In this document: positions 9,436 to 18,146 of the stretch, piece after piece
Layout: each line of letters begins with the position of its first letter
How positions within the stretch are numbered: position 1 is the first letter of the stretch
DNA from: Epibacterium sp. Ofav1-8
Lineage (GTDB): Bacteria > Pseudomonadota > Alphaproteobacteria > Rhodobacterales > Rhodobacteraceae
DNA: 64,000 bases
Direction: 5' to 3'
Assembly (NCBI RefSeq): GCF_022348185.1
Contig: NZ_JAKRFD010000004.1
Location: 62,001-126,000, forward strand
Notes under the pieces: model-generated
The model's database searches: none
The model's input: the letters and a program-made list of their open reading frames with translations, nothing else
Told to the model about the DNA's origin: nothing
Program-made: the position numbers and the translations under genes

Positions 9436-9466
9436 AAAACCCCGGCCTGCAAAGCGCCGGGGTTTT
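9436..9466 (+). terminator. Intrinsic terminator after guaA
   Basis: An 11-bp perfect stem, AAAACCCCGGC (9436-9446) with GCCGGGGTTTT (9456-9466), encloses a 9-base loop about 30 bp after the guaA stop. Confidence 0.9.
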
Positions 9467-9588
9467 GCGTATCTATTTGCGGAGAATTTATCTTAAGCCG
9501 GTCAACCCGCCCTTAACCCCGGCGGGGTAGAAACAGGGGACATCTCTCAAGCACCCGTTTCCGACGGTGCCAACCCAAAAGGCGGCAC

Positions 9589-10296
9589 ATGATCATCTGT
9601 CACACGCAGCGGCTCATTTTTGTAAAGACAAAAAAGGTCGCGGGGACCTCCTTTGAAATCGCGTTGTCCGGGCTTTGCGGGCCGGATTGCACCATCACCC
9701 CGATCTCTCCTGTGGACGAGGAGATGCGGCGGCAGTTGGGCTGTCGCGGCGCGCAGAACTATCAGACCCCTGTCTGGCAGCTTGGTGCGGGGCGCGGCGA
9801 ATTCCGGTCTCCTGCGACCTTCTACAACCATATGCCCGCCCCCGACATCCAGGCGGCGGTCCCGGCAGAGCTGTGGGAGAGCTACCGAAAGGTGACCCTG
9901 GTGCGCAACCCGTATGACGTGGCGATCTCCATGTACTTCTGGCAGGATCATGTCAGCAATCTGGCGGCGCAGGGGGTCGATTTTGGCCAGTTTGTCGCCG
10001 CCCTCGGCGATGGTCTCAACTTCAACGACCAGATCGCACCGCTGGAAGGCCCCGCACGCATGGATCACTACCTGCGCTACGAGCACCTCCATGACGACAT
10101 AGACTCCCTCGGGATCAAGGGGTTGGCCGATGTTCTGGATGTCCTCAAGAGCAAGGCGGACATTCGCCCCAAGACCGGGACCTCGATGCAGGACATGTAT
10201 CAACGCCATCCGGAGGCGGCAGCGACCGTCGCGCGCGCCTGTCGCGCCCAGATCGACGCCTTCGGCTATGCCCATCCGCTGCAATCCGCTGCCTGA
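9589..10296 (+). CDS. Sulfotransferase-family protein
   Basis: The 235-residue protein has the 5'-phosphosulfate-binding loop of PAPS-dependent sulfotransferases (KTKKVAGTS, residues 13-21) and a 3'-phosphate motif VRNPYDVAISMYFW about 90 residues later. It has no signal peptide or membrane helix. The next gene is another sulfotransferase-like protein only 15 bp downstream, so the two probably form an operon. Two TTAA half-sites (TTAAG near 9493, TTAACC near 9512) lie upstream but with a 16-base gap, not a CtrA spacing. The acceptor molecule is unknown. Confidence 0.82.
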   Translation: MIICHTQRLIFVKTKKVAGTSFEIALSGLCGPDCTITPISPVDEEMRRQLGCRGAQNYQTPVWQLGAGRGEFRSPATFYNHMPAPDIQAAVPAELWESYRKVTLVRNPYDVAISMYFWQDHVSNLAAQGVDFGQFVAALGDGLNFNDQIAPLEGPARMDHYLRYEHLHDDIDSLGIKGLADVLDVLKSKADIRPKTGTSMQDMYQRHPEAAATVARACRAQIDAFGYAHPLQSAA

Positions 10297-10311
10297 CCAA
10301 AGGACCTCCCC

Positions 10312-11112
10312 ATGAGCCAAGTCTATTTCTCTCTCGCGGCCGGCCGGTCAGGATCCTCCTGGCTGGCGGAGTTCCTGAGCGCCAACCTGGGCATCAATGC
10401 CATTCACGAACCGCTCGGAATCGAGGATTTCGGCACCCGCATGCCTGACATCCGCCTGATGCGCAGCTTCAACACCTACGGTTCAAACGCGGAGATCCGC
10501 GCGTTCTGGCAAAGCAAGCTGGACGCGTTGCCCCTGCAGACGCCCTACGGCGAAACCAATCACACGCTGGGGAAATGCGGTCTGATCGAGGCGCTCGTCG
10601 ACCACCCCCGCAACGCCGACACCACGGTGATCGTGCTGCGTCGCGACCTGGCCCGGCAATGCGCCAGCTATGTCAATCGGCACGATTTCACCAATATCAC
10701 CCTGCTGTGGCAATGGTATCTGGCGCCGCAATACCCCAACAGCATGGTCAGCGCGGTGCCGTTTCTGCCGATGGGGCCGGTTGGGCATGCGATCTGGTAC
10801 ACGCTGGAAATGGAATGCCGCCAGACCTATTACGAGCGCGTTTTCGGCGACCGCATCCGGTTTGTCCGCGCGCAACTCGAAGAGATCACCCGCCCGCAAG
10901 GCGCCGCCGCGCTGCTGAGCGCGCTTGGACAGGACACCGCGCCGGTCTTGCCGCCCAAGAAGAACGCCAATGCCGTCGCCACCTCCGATGAACTGGTGGA
11001 TCAGATCGATATCGCAATCCGGCGGCATAAATTCGACCCGGAGGCGCTGGTGGACAAATATATCGCCGTCAACGGCTCTCTCGACATGGCTGACCGGCAG
11101 GCCGCGGCCTGA
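10312..11112 (+). CDS. Sulfotransferase-like P-loop protein
   Basis: The 266-residue protein begins with a strand-loop-helix motif (AAGRSGSSWLAEFLSAN) typical of the 5'-phosphosulfate loop of sulfotransferases. A second motif, VLRRDLARQCASYVNRH, fits the 3'-phosphate site. It starts 15 bp after the preceding sulfotransferase gene, with a GGACCTCCCC leader. The two proteins are not close copies of each other, so this is not a recent duplication. The substrate is unknown; sulfation of a cell-surface glycan or lipid is one guess from family knowledge. Confidence 0.72.
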   Translation: MSQVYFSLAAGRSGSSWLAEFLSANLGINAIHEPLGIEDFGTRMPDIRLMRSFNTYGSNAEIRAFWQSKLDALPLQTPYGETNHTLGKCGLIEALVDHPRNADTTVIVLRRDLARQCASYVNRHDFTNITLLWQWYLAPQYPNSMVSAVPFLPMGPVGHAIWYTLEMECRQTYYERVFGDRIRFVRAQLEEITRPQGAAALLSALGQDTAPVLPPKKNANAVATSDELVDQIDIAIRRHKFDPEALVDKYIAVNGSLDMADRQAAA

Positions 11113-11173
11113 CCGGGGTTGACCCGGCACTGATTTGTCCCCCAATTGCACAGCAGAGCAGCAGGGGGACACC

Positions 11174-12067
11174 ATGCAAGATCGTATCGCCGAAGCCGAC
11201 GCCGCGCGCGACAGCACCTTGCTGCGCGCCGCCACTTGGATGATCGGCGCCATCCTGTCGTTCTCCGCCATGGCGATCGCCGGTCGCGAGGCCAGCCTGT
11301 CGCTCGATACTTTCGAGATCATGATGTACCGCAGCCTGGTCGGCGTCGTGGTGGTGGCCGCGATGATCACCGCGCTGCGGCGCTGGCCCCAGGTCAGCAC
11401 CGAACGGCTGAAACACCACGGCCTGCGCAACATGGCGCATTTTACCGGCCAGAACCTGTGGTTCTACGCGGTGTCGGCGATTCCGCTGGCGCAGGTCTTT
11501 GCGCTGGAGTTCACCTCGCCGATCTGGGTGATCCTGCTGGCGCCACTCCTGCTCGGAGAACGGCTGACGCGGATGCGCATGCTGGCGGTCAGCCTCGGGT
11601 TTGTCGGCATCCTCATCGTGGCCCGCCCCAGCCCCGCGACCTTTAACATCGGACTCGCCTGCGCCGCCGGTTCTGCCGTGTTCTTTGCCCTGACCAATAT
11701 CGCAACCAAGCGCCTGACCCGCACCGAGAGCATCTGGTCGATCATGTTCTGGTTGACCCTGATGCAGCTGGTCTTGGGCATCCTCTTTGCCGGCTATGAT
11801 CTGGATGTGGCCTTCCCCGATGCCCAGAGCCTGCCGTTCCTGCTGATCATCGGCTGCGCCGGTCTGAGCGCCCATTTCTGCATCACCAACGCGCTGTCTC
11901 TGGCGCCCGCTGCGGTGGTGGTGCCGGTGGATTTCGCCCGCCTGCCCTTCATCGCCCTGCTGGGTTGGCTGATCTACGGTGAGTCGGTCGAGATCTGGCT
12001 GTTCGTCGGTGCCGCACTCATCTTTACCGGGAATTTCATCAATATTGTATCCTCTCGGCAACAGTAG
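11174..12067 (+). CDS. DMT-superfamily (EamA) permease
   Basis: The 297-residue protein has about ten hydrophobic helices in two EamA repeats, the layout of drug/metabolite transporters. The start at 11174 (MQDRIAEADAARD) is preceded by CAGGGGGAC; an upstream frame from 11135 lacks a good site. Family members usually export amino acids, nucleosides or small metabolites. It follows the two sulfotransferase-like genes after about 60 bp, so it may belong to the same transcript. The substrate cannot be predicted. Confidence 0.85.
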   Translation: MQDRIAEADAARDSTLLRAATWMIGAILSFSAMAIAGREASLSLDTFEIMMYRSLVGVVVVAAMITALRRWPQVSTERLKHHGLRNMAHFTGQNLWFYAVSAIPLAQVFALEFTSPIWVILLAPLLLGERLTRMRMLAVSLGFVGILIVARPSPATFNIGLACAAGSAVFFALTNIATKRLTRTESIWSIMFWLTLMQLVLGILFAGYDLDVAFPDAQSLPFLLIIGCAGLSAHFCITNALSLAPAAVVVPVDFARLPFIALLGWLIYGESVEIWLFVGAALIFTGNFINIVSSRQQ

Positions 12068-12198
12068 CCGGATTCCCGCAAAAAGGTGACGTCAACTGCC
12101 GCCCCGTCAACATTGCCGGGACTGTCATATTGTCTTTACGCTCGGATCAGAATGCGCAGCGAAACAAAATTTCGCACGCAGCTGAGGGAGGACAAGAA

Positions 12199-13338
12199 AT
12201 GAAGACTTATATCGCCGCATCCCTTGCGACGACATTGCTGGCATCCACCGCCATGGCGGCGGGGCTGGATCGCACCGGTCAACCGGTAGATATCATTTTC
12301 GAAGAGGGAACCTATGCGGAGTTCTCCTTTGCCACCACATCCCCGGACCTGAACGGCAACGATCTTGCCACGTTCAACCCGGCGGAATCGGCAACCGGGA
12401 ATGTTGCCAACCGCTTCAACATGTTCGGCGGCGGGTTCAAGACCGATATCAATGATCGCCTGGCGCTGGCCGTGATTTTTGATCAGCCTTGGGGCGTGGA
12501 TGTCGCCTATCCCTCGACCGGTGGCTCCGCCCTGCTGAACGGCACCTTTGCCGATGCGACATCAAACGCGATCACCACGCTTCTGCGCTACAAGGTGAAC
12601 GACCAGTTCAGCCTGCACGGCGGTCTGCGCTATCAGGAGATCAAAGGCGATCTGGCCTTGTCCGGTGCGGCCTATGGCGCGCTTTCCGGCTATAACGTCA
12701 ATGTTGCAAACGAGGGCGGCTTTGGCTTCGTTGTCGGCGGCGCGTATGAGATCCCGGACATCGCCCTGCGTCTTGCTGTCACCTACAACTCTGAAATCAC
12801 GCATGATTTCGAAGTGACCGAGAACTTCCCGGTGGCTCTGGGCGGCGCGTCCACCGTCACCGAGCACAAGACCAAGACGCCGCAGTCGCTGAATATCGAC
12901 TTCCAGACCGGGATCGCGCAGGACACGCTGCTTCTGGCTGGCATCCGCTGGGTGGAACACAGCACCACGCGTCTTGACCCGGTTGCCGTCAATGCGGCCC
13001 TGCCGGTGCCGGTCGAGCTGATCACGCTTGACGATTCCATCACCTACACGCTTGGGGTTGGGCGCCGGATCAACGAAAACTGGTCTGCGTCGCTGGCATA
13101 TATGTACGAGGATGTGGATGGGGATGATCTGGTGTCGCCCCTGGCGCCAACGCATGGCGCCCAGGCAATCCGTCTTGGCGTTCAGTACAAGAACGAGAAC
13201 ATCAAGGTCGCCGCGGGGCTGCGCTACACCATGCTGGATGATGCGTTTGCGGAAACCGGCACGCCGGATACCGCCCGGGCCAGCTTCAAGGACAGCGATG
13301 CGCTCAGCTTTGGTCTGAAAGTCGGCTTCTACTTCTGA
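12199..13338 (+). CDS. FadL/OmpP1-family outer-membrane transport protein
   Basis: The 379-residue protein starts with a clear Sec signal peptide (MKTYIAASLATTLLASTAMA) and then an N-terminal segment typical of FadL/TodX hatch domains. Alternating beta-strand patterns run to a C-terminal aromatic end (LKVGFYF), as in outer-membrane barrels. FadL proteins admit hydrophobic molecules such as long-chain fatty acids or aromatics. An in-frame upstream start at 12130 would place the signal peptide internally and was rejected. A GGGAGGAC ribosome-binding site precedes 12199, and a terminator follows the gene. Confidence 0.9.
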   Translation: MKTYIAASLATTLLASTAMAAGLDRTGQPVDIIFEEGTYAEFSFATTSPDLNGNDLATFNPAESATGNVANRFNMFGGGFKTDINDRLALAVIFDQPWGVDVAYPSTGGSALLNGTFADATSNAITTLLRYKVNDQFSLHGGLRYQEIKGDLALSGAAYGALSGYNVNVANEGGFGFVVGGAYEIPDIALRLAVTYNSEITHDFEVTENFPVALGGASTVTEHKTKTPQSLNIDFQTGIAQDTLLLAGIRWVEHSTTRLDPVAVNAALPVPVELITLDDSITYTLGVGRRINENWSASLAYMYEDVDGDDLVSPLAPTHGAQAIRLGVQYKNENIKVAAGLRYTMLDDAFAETGTPDTARASFKDSDALSFGLKVGFYF

Positions 13339-13365
13339 TCCGTCTTCGGATGTGACCACAGCAAG

Positions 13366-13390
13366 CGCCCCCGGCCCTGTGCCGGGGGCG
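13366..13390 (+). terminator. Stem-loop after the FadL-type gene
   Basis: CGCCCCCGGC (13366-13375) and GCCGGGGGCG (13381-13390) form a 10-bp perfect stem with a 5-base loop. The T-tract after it is weak, so it may stabilise the mRNA as much as terminate it. Confidence 0.65.
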
Positions 13391-13487
13391 ATCTGCTTTC
13401 TGGGCGCCACTGCCGTCAACCGCAATTGACCTGCCGCGCCCGCCTGTCTAGCAAGGCGGGACAGACCGCGAAAAAGGCAGCAGTTTC

Positions 13488-14351
13488 ATGCTTTACTCCT
13501 CCGCTCAGGCGTGGCGCGATGCGCCCTCAAAACGGGTTCTTTTCTTTGGCATGTCCGGCCTTGGGAAAACCTATATCAGCAACGTGCTGCGGGGCTCGGG
13601 GCAGTGGTTCCACTATTCCGCCGATTACCGCATCGGCACGCGCTATATGGGTGAGTATATCGCCGACAATGCCAAGGCCGAGGCGATGAAGGTGCCGTTT
13701 CTGCGCCAGTTGCTGCTGAACGATTCCATTGATATTTCCTCCAACATCACCTTCGAGAACCTGAGCGCGGTCACCGCCTATCTCGGGGTGCCGGGCGATC
13801 CCGCCAAGGGCGGCCTGCCGATTGCCGAATATCACCGGCGGCAGGACCAGTTCCGCCGGGCCGAGATCGACGCCCTGCTGGACACCCGCTACTTTATCGA
13901 ACGCTCGGAACGCATCTACGGCTACCCGCATTTCATCTGCGATTCCGGCGGCTCCATCTGCGAATGGGTGGATGCAAACGATCCCAATGATCCGCTGCTG
14001 ACGGAACTGAGCGCCCGGACCCTGCTGGTCTGGATCAAGGGCACCGAGGCCCACACGCAGGAGTTGATCCGCCGTTTCGACCGCGCGCCCAAGCCGATGG
14101 CCTATCAGCCCGAATTTCTGACCCGCGTCTGGCAAGAGTATCTGGCAGAGAACCAGCTCTCCGACAGCGAGGTCGATCCGCATGCCTTTCTGCGCTGGAC
14201 CTATGCCCAGGCGCTGGCCCACCGGCAGCCGCGATACGAGGCGATGGCCGCGCAATGGGGCGTCACCGTCACCGCCGACCAGATCGCACAGGTGCAATCA
14301 AATTCCGATTTCGAGGAGTTGATCTCATCCGCCCTTGAGGCCCGGTCGTAA
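13488..14351 (+). CDS. P-loop NTP-binding protein of unknown function
   Basis: The 287-residue protein has a Walker A motif GMSGLGKT at residues 21-28 right after a hydrophobic strand, giving a kinase-like or ATPase-like P-loop. Later it has YPHFICDSGGSICEW and TLLVWIKGTEAH segments, consistent with an alternating strand/helix nucleotide-binding fold. There is no signal peptide. It is preceded by its own leader after the FadL terminator. I do not recognise a characterised family. It could be a nucleotide or sugar kinase, or a regulatory ATPase. Confidence 0.7.
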   Translation: MLYSSAQAWRDAPSKRVLFFGMSGLGKTYISNVLRGSGQWFHYSADYRIGTRYMGEYIADNAKAEAMKVPFLRQLLLNDSIDISSNITFENLSAVTAYLGVPGDPAKGGLPIAEYHRRQDQFRRAEIDALLDTRYFIERSERIYGYPHFICDSGGSICEWVDANDPNDPLLTELSARTLLVWIKGTEAHTQELIRRFDRAPKPMAYQPEFLTRVWQEYLAENQLSDSEVDPHAFLRWTYAQALAHRQPRYEAMAAQWGVTVTADQIAQVQSNSDFEELISSALEARS

Positions 14352-14486
14352 CAGTCCTATCTACCGGAGCTGGCCCGTCGGGCCCGGACCGCCCCGCCCG
14401 CTATCGCCATCTGAAACCCTTCGCTAAGATTCCATCGTTCAAGATCCCGCCCCGAGACCACGGCACATTCCCAAAAAGGACCTGAC

Positions 14487-15425
14487 ATGCCTATCAAGAT
14501 TCCCGCTGACCTGCCCGCCTACTCCGTTCTGTCGAACGAAGGCGTCATGGTCATGTCGCCGGATCAGGCCGCCCGTCAGGATATCCGACCGATCAAGATC
14601 GGCCTGTTGAACCTGATGCCGAAGAAGATCCAGACGGAAAACCAGTTTGCCCGGCTGATCGGGGCAACGCCGTTGCAGATCGAGTTCTCGCTGATCCGGA
14701 TGACCGAGCATCAGACCAAGAACACCGCGGCGGCGCATATGGAGGAATTCTATCGCCCCTTCCAGGAGGTCAAGGATCAGAAGTTCGACGGGCTGATCAT
14801 CACCGGAGCGCCGATCGAGCATCTTGACTTTGAAGATGTCACCTACTGGCAGGAACTCTGCGAGGTCTTTGAATGGACCCAGACCAATGTGCATTCCACA
14901 TTTGGCGTCTGCTGGGGCGGCATGGCGATGATCAACTACTTTCACGGCGTGCGCAAACATATGCTGGAGAAAAAGGCCTTTGGCTGTTTCCGGCATCAGA
15001 ACCTGCGGCCGACCTCGCCCTATCTTCTTGGGTTTTCGGATGATTTCGTGATCCCCGTCTCCCGCTGGACGGAGATGCACCAATCCGAAATCGACGCGGC
15101 ACCGGGGTTGCGCACCTTGCTCGGCAGCCCGGATGTCGGCCCCTGTCTGGTCGAAGACCCCGGCCATCGCGCGCTCTATATCTTCAACCACTTTGAATAT
15201 GACAGCGACACGCTGAAGCAGGAATATGATCGCGATGTGGCCTCCGGTACGGAAATCAACGTGCCGCTGAACTACTATCCCGACGATGATCCGTCCAAGA
15301 CGCCGCTGAACCGCTGGCGCAGCCACGCGCATCTGCTCTATCGCAACTGGATTTCGGAGATTTACGAAACCACGCCCTTCGACGTACAGAAGATCGGGCT
15401 GGAATCCACGGACCTGCGGGCCTGA
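14487..15425 (+). CDS. metA: Homoserine O-acyltransferase (MetA family), predicted acetyl-CoA type
   Basis: The 312-residue enzyme activates homoserine for methionine synthesis. The catalytic cysteine is C142 in GVCWGG, and a Lys/Glu-rich core matches MetA. Residue 111 is Glu (GAPIEHL). In characterised MetA proteins a Glu at this position favours acetyl-CoA, while Gly, as in E. coli, favours succinyl-CoA. The product is therefore probably O-acetylhomoserine despite the common name succinyltransferase. An AAGGACC ribosome-binding site precedes the ATG. The downstream hydrolase begins right after the stop codon. Confidence 0.94.
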   Translation: MPIKIPADLPAYSVLSNEGVMVMSPDQAARQDIRPIKIGLLNLMPKKIQTENQFARLIGATPLQIEFSLIRMTEHQTKNTAAAHMEEFYRPFQEVKDQKFDGLIITGAPIEHLDFEDVTYWQELCEVFEWTQTNVHSTFGVCWGGMAMINYFHGVRKHMLEKKAFGCFRHQNLRPTSPYLLGFSDDFVIPVSRWTEMHQSEIDAAPGLRTLLGSPDVGPCLVEDPGHRALYIFNHFEYDSDTLKQEYDRDVASGTEINVPLNYYPDDDPSKTPLNRWRSHAHLLYRNWISEIYETTPFDVQKIGLESTDLRA

Positions 15426-16400
15426 GTGGTGCGCATGGGGGCACTTACCCTACTGGTTCTGGCGCTTGCGCTTGCGGCGGGCTGTGCCTCGCTGTCCTCC
15501 CGCATCACCACGCGGGAGGCGCGGGCGATGGCCGCCTATCCGCCGCAGGGGCAGTTCATAGACGTGCAGGGACATCGGGTGCATGTGGTGGAACGGGGTC
15601 AGACCAGGGGGAGTGCTCCGGATCTGGTGCTGATCCATGGCTCCAACGGCAGTTCCCGGGACATGACATTCCGCCTGTCACCGGCGCTGGAGGATGCCTA
15701 TCATATCCTGATCTTTGATCGCCCCGGCCTCGGCTATTCCGATCCGGTCAGCCCGACCGGCACCAGCATCCAGACCCAGGCGGAGATCCTGCAGGCCGCC
15801 AGCGCGCAGCTCGGCGTCAGCCGTCCGATCGTTCTGGGACAAAGCTATGGCGGCGCAGTTGCCCTCGCCTGGGCCACGCAGTTTCCCGAACACACGGCGG
15901 CGGTGGTCAATGTGTCCGGAGTCTCCCACCCCTGGGAGGCGCCGCTTCCGGCGTTCTATCAGCTCACCTCCTCGCGTCTTGGCGGCCAGCTGGTGGTGCC
16001 CTTGCTGACGGCCCTGGTGCCCAAAAGCTATGTCCGCAATTCGCTTGCCGAGGTCTTTGCCCCGCAGGAGGTGCCGGAGGGGTTCGCCGAGCATTTCGGG
16101 CTGGAGATGAGCCTGCGGCGGTCCTCGTTGCGGGCCAATGCGCGCCAGCGGGCCAACCTCCTGTCCGAGGTCGAGGCCATGGCGCCGCAGTATCCGGACC
16201 TGACCATGCCGATCGAAATCGTGCATGGCACCGCAGACACCACAGTGGGAATTTCCATTCACGCAGAGCGGCTTGTGGCCGATACTTCAACTGCGCGCCT
16301 GACGCCGCTCGACGGGGTCGGACATATGCCGCATCAAACCCATACCCAGGCGGTGGTGGATGCGGTGCATCGGGCGGCCCAGCGGGCTGGCTTGCGTTAA
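15426..16400 (+). CDS. Alpha/beta hydrolase with lipoprotein-like N-terminus
   Basis: The 324-residue protein has an alpha/beta hydrolase fold: an HG oxyanion motif (LIHGSNGSSRD), a nucleophile elbow GQSYGG at residues 138-143 with S140, an acidic residue in HGTADTTV and a catalytic His in GHMPHQ. The N-terminus is a hydrophobic segment ending LALALAAGC, which resembles a lipobox, although the -3 residue is Ala rather than the usual Leu. A membrane-anchored periplasmic esterase is plausible. The GTG start abuts the metA stop; an in-frame ATG at 15435 is the alternative. The substrate is unknown. Confidence 0.85.
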   Translation: MVRMGALTLLVLALALAAGCASLSSRITTREARAMAAYPPQGQFIDVQGHRVHVVERGQTRGSAPDLVLIHGSNGSSRDMTFRLSPALEDAYHILIFDRPGLGYSDPVSPTGTSIQTQAEILQAASAQLGVSRPIVLGQSYGGAVALAWATQFPEHTAAVVNVSGVSHPWEAPLPAFYQLTSSRLGGQLVVPLLTALVPKSYVRNSLAEVFAPQEVPEGFAEHFGLEMSLRRSSLRANARQRANLLSEVEAMAPQYPDLTMPIEIVHGTADTTVGISIHAERLVADTSTARLTPLDGVGHMPHQTHTQAVVDAVHRAAQRAGLR

Positions 16401-16460
16401 GCCCGTTAACATTGGACAGTACCGCTGCATGTATCCTGGCGCAGAAAGGACGGACACGAC

Positions 16461-17330
16461 ATGACATTGCCGTTTGACGGGGCGATCAGCACGTTCTTCG
16501 AGGACGAGGCGCCCAAGGAGATCCGCAAGGCGATCAAGACCGCGCATAAGGACGATATCCTGAACCCAACCTACCCTTACCGCGAAGAGATCGCGAAACA
16601 GGACTACAAGGACCAGTACGAGGCGTTGCAGATCGAGCTGGTGAAACTGCAAGCCTGGGTAAAGGCCTCCGGACAGCGCATCGCCATCGTCTTTGAGGGC
16701 CGGGATGCGGCTGGCAAAGGCGGAACGATCAAGCGCTTTCGCGAGAACCTCAATCCGCGGGGGGCGCGTGTTGTCGCGCTCAACAAGCCCACGGAAACGG
16801 AAGCCACGCAATGGTATTTCCAGCGCTATATCACCCAGCTTCCGGCCGGCGGCGAGATCGTTTTCTTTGACCGCAGCTGGTACAACCGCGGCGTGGTGGA
16901 AAAGGTTTTCGATTTCTGCACCGACGCGGAACGCGAACATTTCTTCTCGCAAGTCATTGATTTTGAAAAGATGCTGGTGGATGAGGGCATTCACCTGTTC
17001 AAGTTCTGGCTCAACGTCGGCCGCGCGGAGCAGCTGCGGCGCTTCCTGGCCCGGGAACGTGACCCGTTGAAGCAGTGGAAACTGAGCTGGATCGATGTCG
17101 AGGGGCTGAAACGCTGGGACACCTACTCCAGGGCGATCCGCGAAACCCTCTATCGCGGCCAAAGCCCGCATGCGCCCTGGACCGTGGTGCGCTCTGACGA
17201 CAAGAAGCGGGCGCGGCTGGAGGCGATCCGGCACGTGCTGTTGAACACGGACTACGACAACAAGGACGTCGAGGCCATCGGCGTCGCTGACACCAGCATC
17301 TGTGCAGGGCCGGACATCTGGGATGCCTAA
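16461..17330 (+). CDS. ppk2: Polyphosphate kinase 2
   Basis: The 289-residue protein uses polyphosphate to phosphorylate nucleotides. The Walker A motif GRDAAGKGG is at residues 80-88 and the Walker B/lid motif [10 protein letters not shown] at 136-144. An [13 protein letters not shown] segment and DPLKQWKLS are also typical of class I PPK2. It starts with an AGAAAGGACGG-type ribosome-binding site. Its 3' end overlaps the downstream TetR-family gene by 8 bp, so they are co-transcribed. Whether it acts on GDP or ADP cannot be read here. Confidence 0.95.
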   Translation: MTLPFDGAISTFFEDEAPKEIRKAIKTAHKDDILNPTYPYREEIAKQDYKDQYEALQIELVKLQAWVKASGQRIAIVFEGRDAAGKGGTIKRFRENLNPRGARVVALNKPTETEATQWYFQRYITQLPAGGEIVFFDRSWYNRGVVEKVFDFCTDAEREHFFSQVIDFEKMLVDEGIHLFKFWLNVGRAEQLRRFLARERDPLKQWKLSWIDVEGLKRWDTYSRAIRETLYRGQSPHAPWTVVRSDDKKRARLEAIRHVLLNTDYDNKDVEAIGVADTSICAGPDIWDA

Positions 17331-17940
17331 ACGCGGCTATCATCACGGCAACCTGCGTCAGGCGCTGGTGGAGGCCGCCCTGCGCCTGATCGAGGTCAAG
17401 GGCCCCACCGGGTTCACCCTCTCGGAGGCGGCAAAGCAGGCCGGCGTCACCCCGGCTGCGGTCTATCGCCACTTCGAGGGGCGCGAGGACCTGATCGCCG
17501 AGGCCGCGCGGCAGGGATTTGTGATGTTTGCCGACCTGATGCAGCACGCCTATGACAAGTATCAGCCCTCTGCCCTCGCCGCCTTCGAGGCCACCGGCCG
17601 CGCCTATCTTGCCTTTGCACGCAAGCATCCCGGCCACTATATTGCGATGTTCGAAAGCGGTATTTCTGCAAATCGCACGCCGGAGCTGGCCGATGCCGCC
17701 AAACGGGCGCGTGGCGTGCTGGAACAAGCCGCCGCGGAGTTGAGCCAGCACATCCCGGCGGAAAAACGTCCTCCGGCCTCGATGTTCTCCGCCCATATCA
17801 TGGCGATGAGCCATGGCGTCGTGGAACTCTTTGCCCGCAACGCGCCCGGAACCGCCTCCCCCTATGCGCCCGAGGACCTGCTGGAAAGCGGGATCGGCAT
17901 TTACCTGCGGGGTCTGGGCCTGATCGACCCGGACCTGTAG
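17323..17940 (+). CDS. TetR/AcrR-family transcriptional regulator
   Basis: The 205-residue protein has an N-terminal TetR DNA-binding domain: [20 protein letters not shown], then the helix-turn-helix [22 protein letters not shown]. The C-terminal ligand-binding part is all-helical. The start at 17323 ([10 protein letters not shown]) lies inside the last codons of ppk2, an 8-bp overlap. The overlap suggests coupled expression and perhaps feedback on the ppk2 promoter. The ligand is unknown. Confidence 0.88.
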   Translation: MPKRGYHHGNLRQALVEAALRLIEVKGPTGFTLSEAAKQAGVTPAAVYRHFEGREDLIAEAARQGFVMFADLMQHAYDKYQPSALAAFEATGRAYLAFARKHPGHYIAMFESGISANRTPELADAAKRARGVLEQAAAELSQHIPAEKRPPASMFSAHIMAMSHGVVELFARNAPGTASPYAPEDLLESGIGIYLRGLGLIDPDL

Positions 17941-18007
17941 CGCTCTCCCCCCCAAACACCCATGATGCATCACGTCTGAGGCGCCCGCTCGTGGTCCCGC
18001 CCCGAAT

Positions 18008-18030
18008 AAAACGGGATCGTGCCCGTTTTT
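18008..18030 (+). terminator. Intrinsic terminator after the ppk2-tetR unit
   Basis: AAAACGGG (18008-18015) pairs with CCCGTTTT (18022-18029) across a 6-base loop, followed by a further T. Confidence 0.75.
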
Positions 18031-18146
18031 CAGGCAGTCCACGGCCTGCTGCGCGCTTTTGACGATGGGCTTACTCTTGCTTCAGAACGCCTTAAAGCAC
18101 CGCTCCTAGGGTCTGCCCTGTGCAAGGTAGGTGTTAGGAGCTTGGT

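Noticed and set aside
9493-9516. Two TTAA half-sites before the first sulfotransferase gene
   Set aside because: The 16-base gap is not a CtrA spacing and no other support is visible.
14352-14486. Possible SAM-II type riboswitch before metA
   Set aside because: metA genes of alphaproteobacteria often carry one, and CGCTAAG is present, but I could not build the required pseudoknot or find the conserved loop bases. A covariance-model scan would settle it.
16397-16409. TTAA-N5-TTAAC before ppk2
   Set aside because: Spacing is 5 instead of 7 bases and it overlaps the hydrolase stop codon, so it does not fit a CtrA box.
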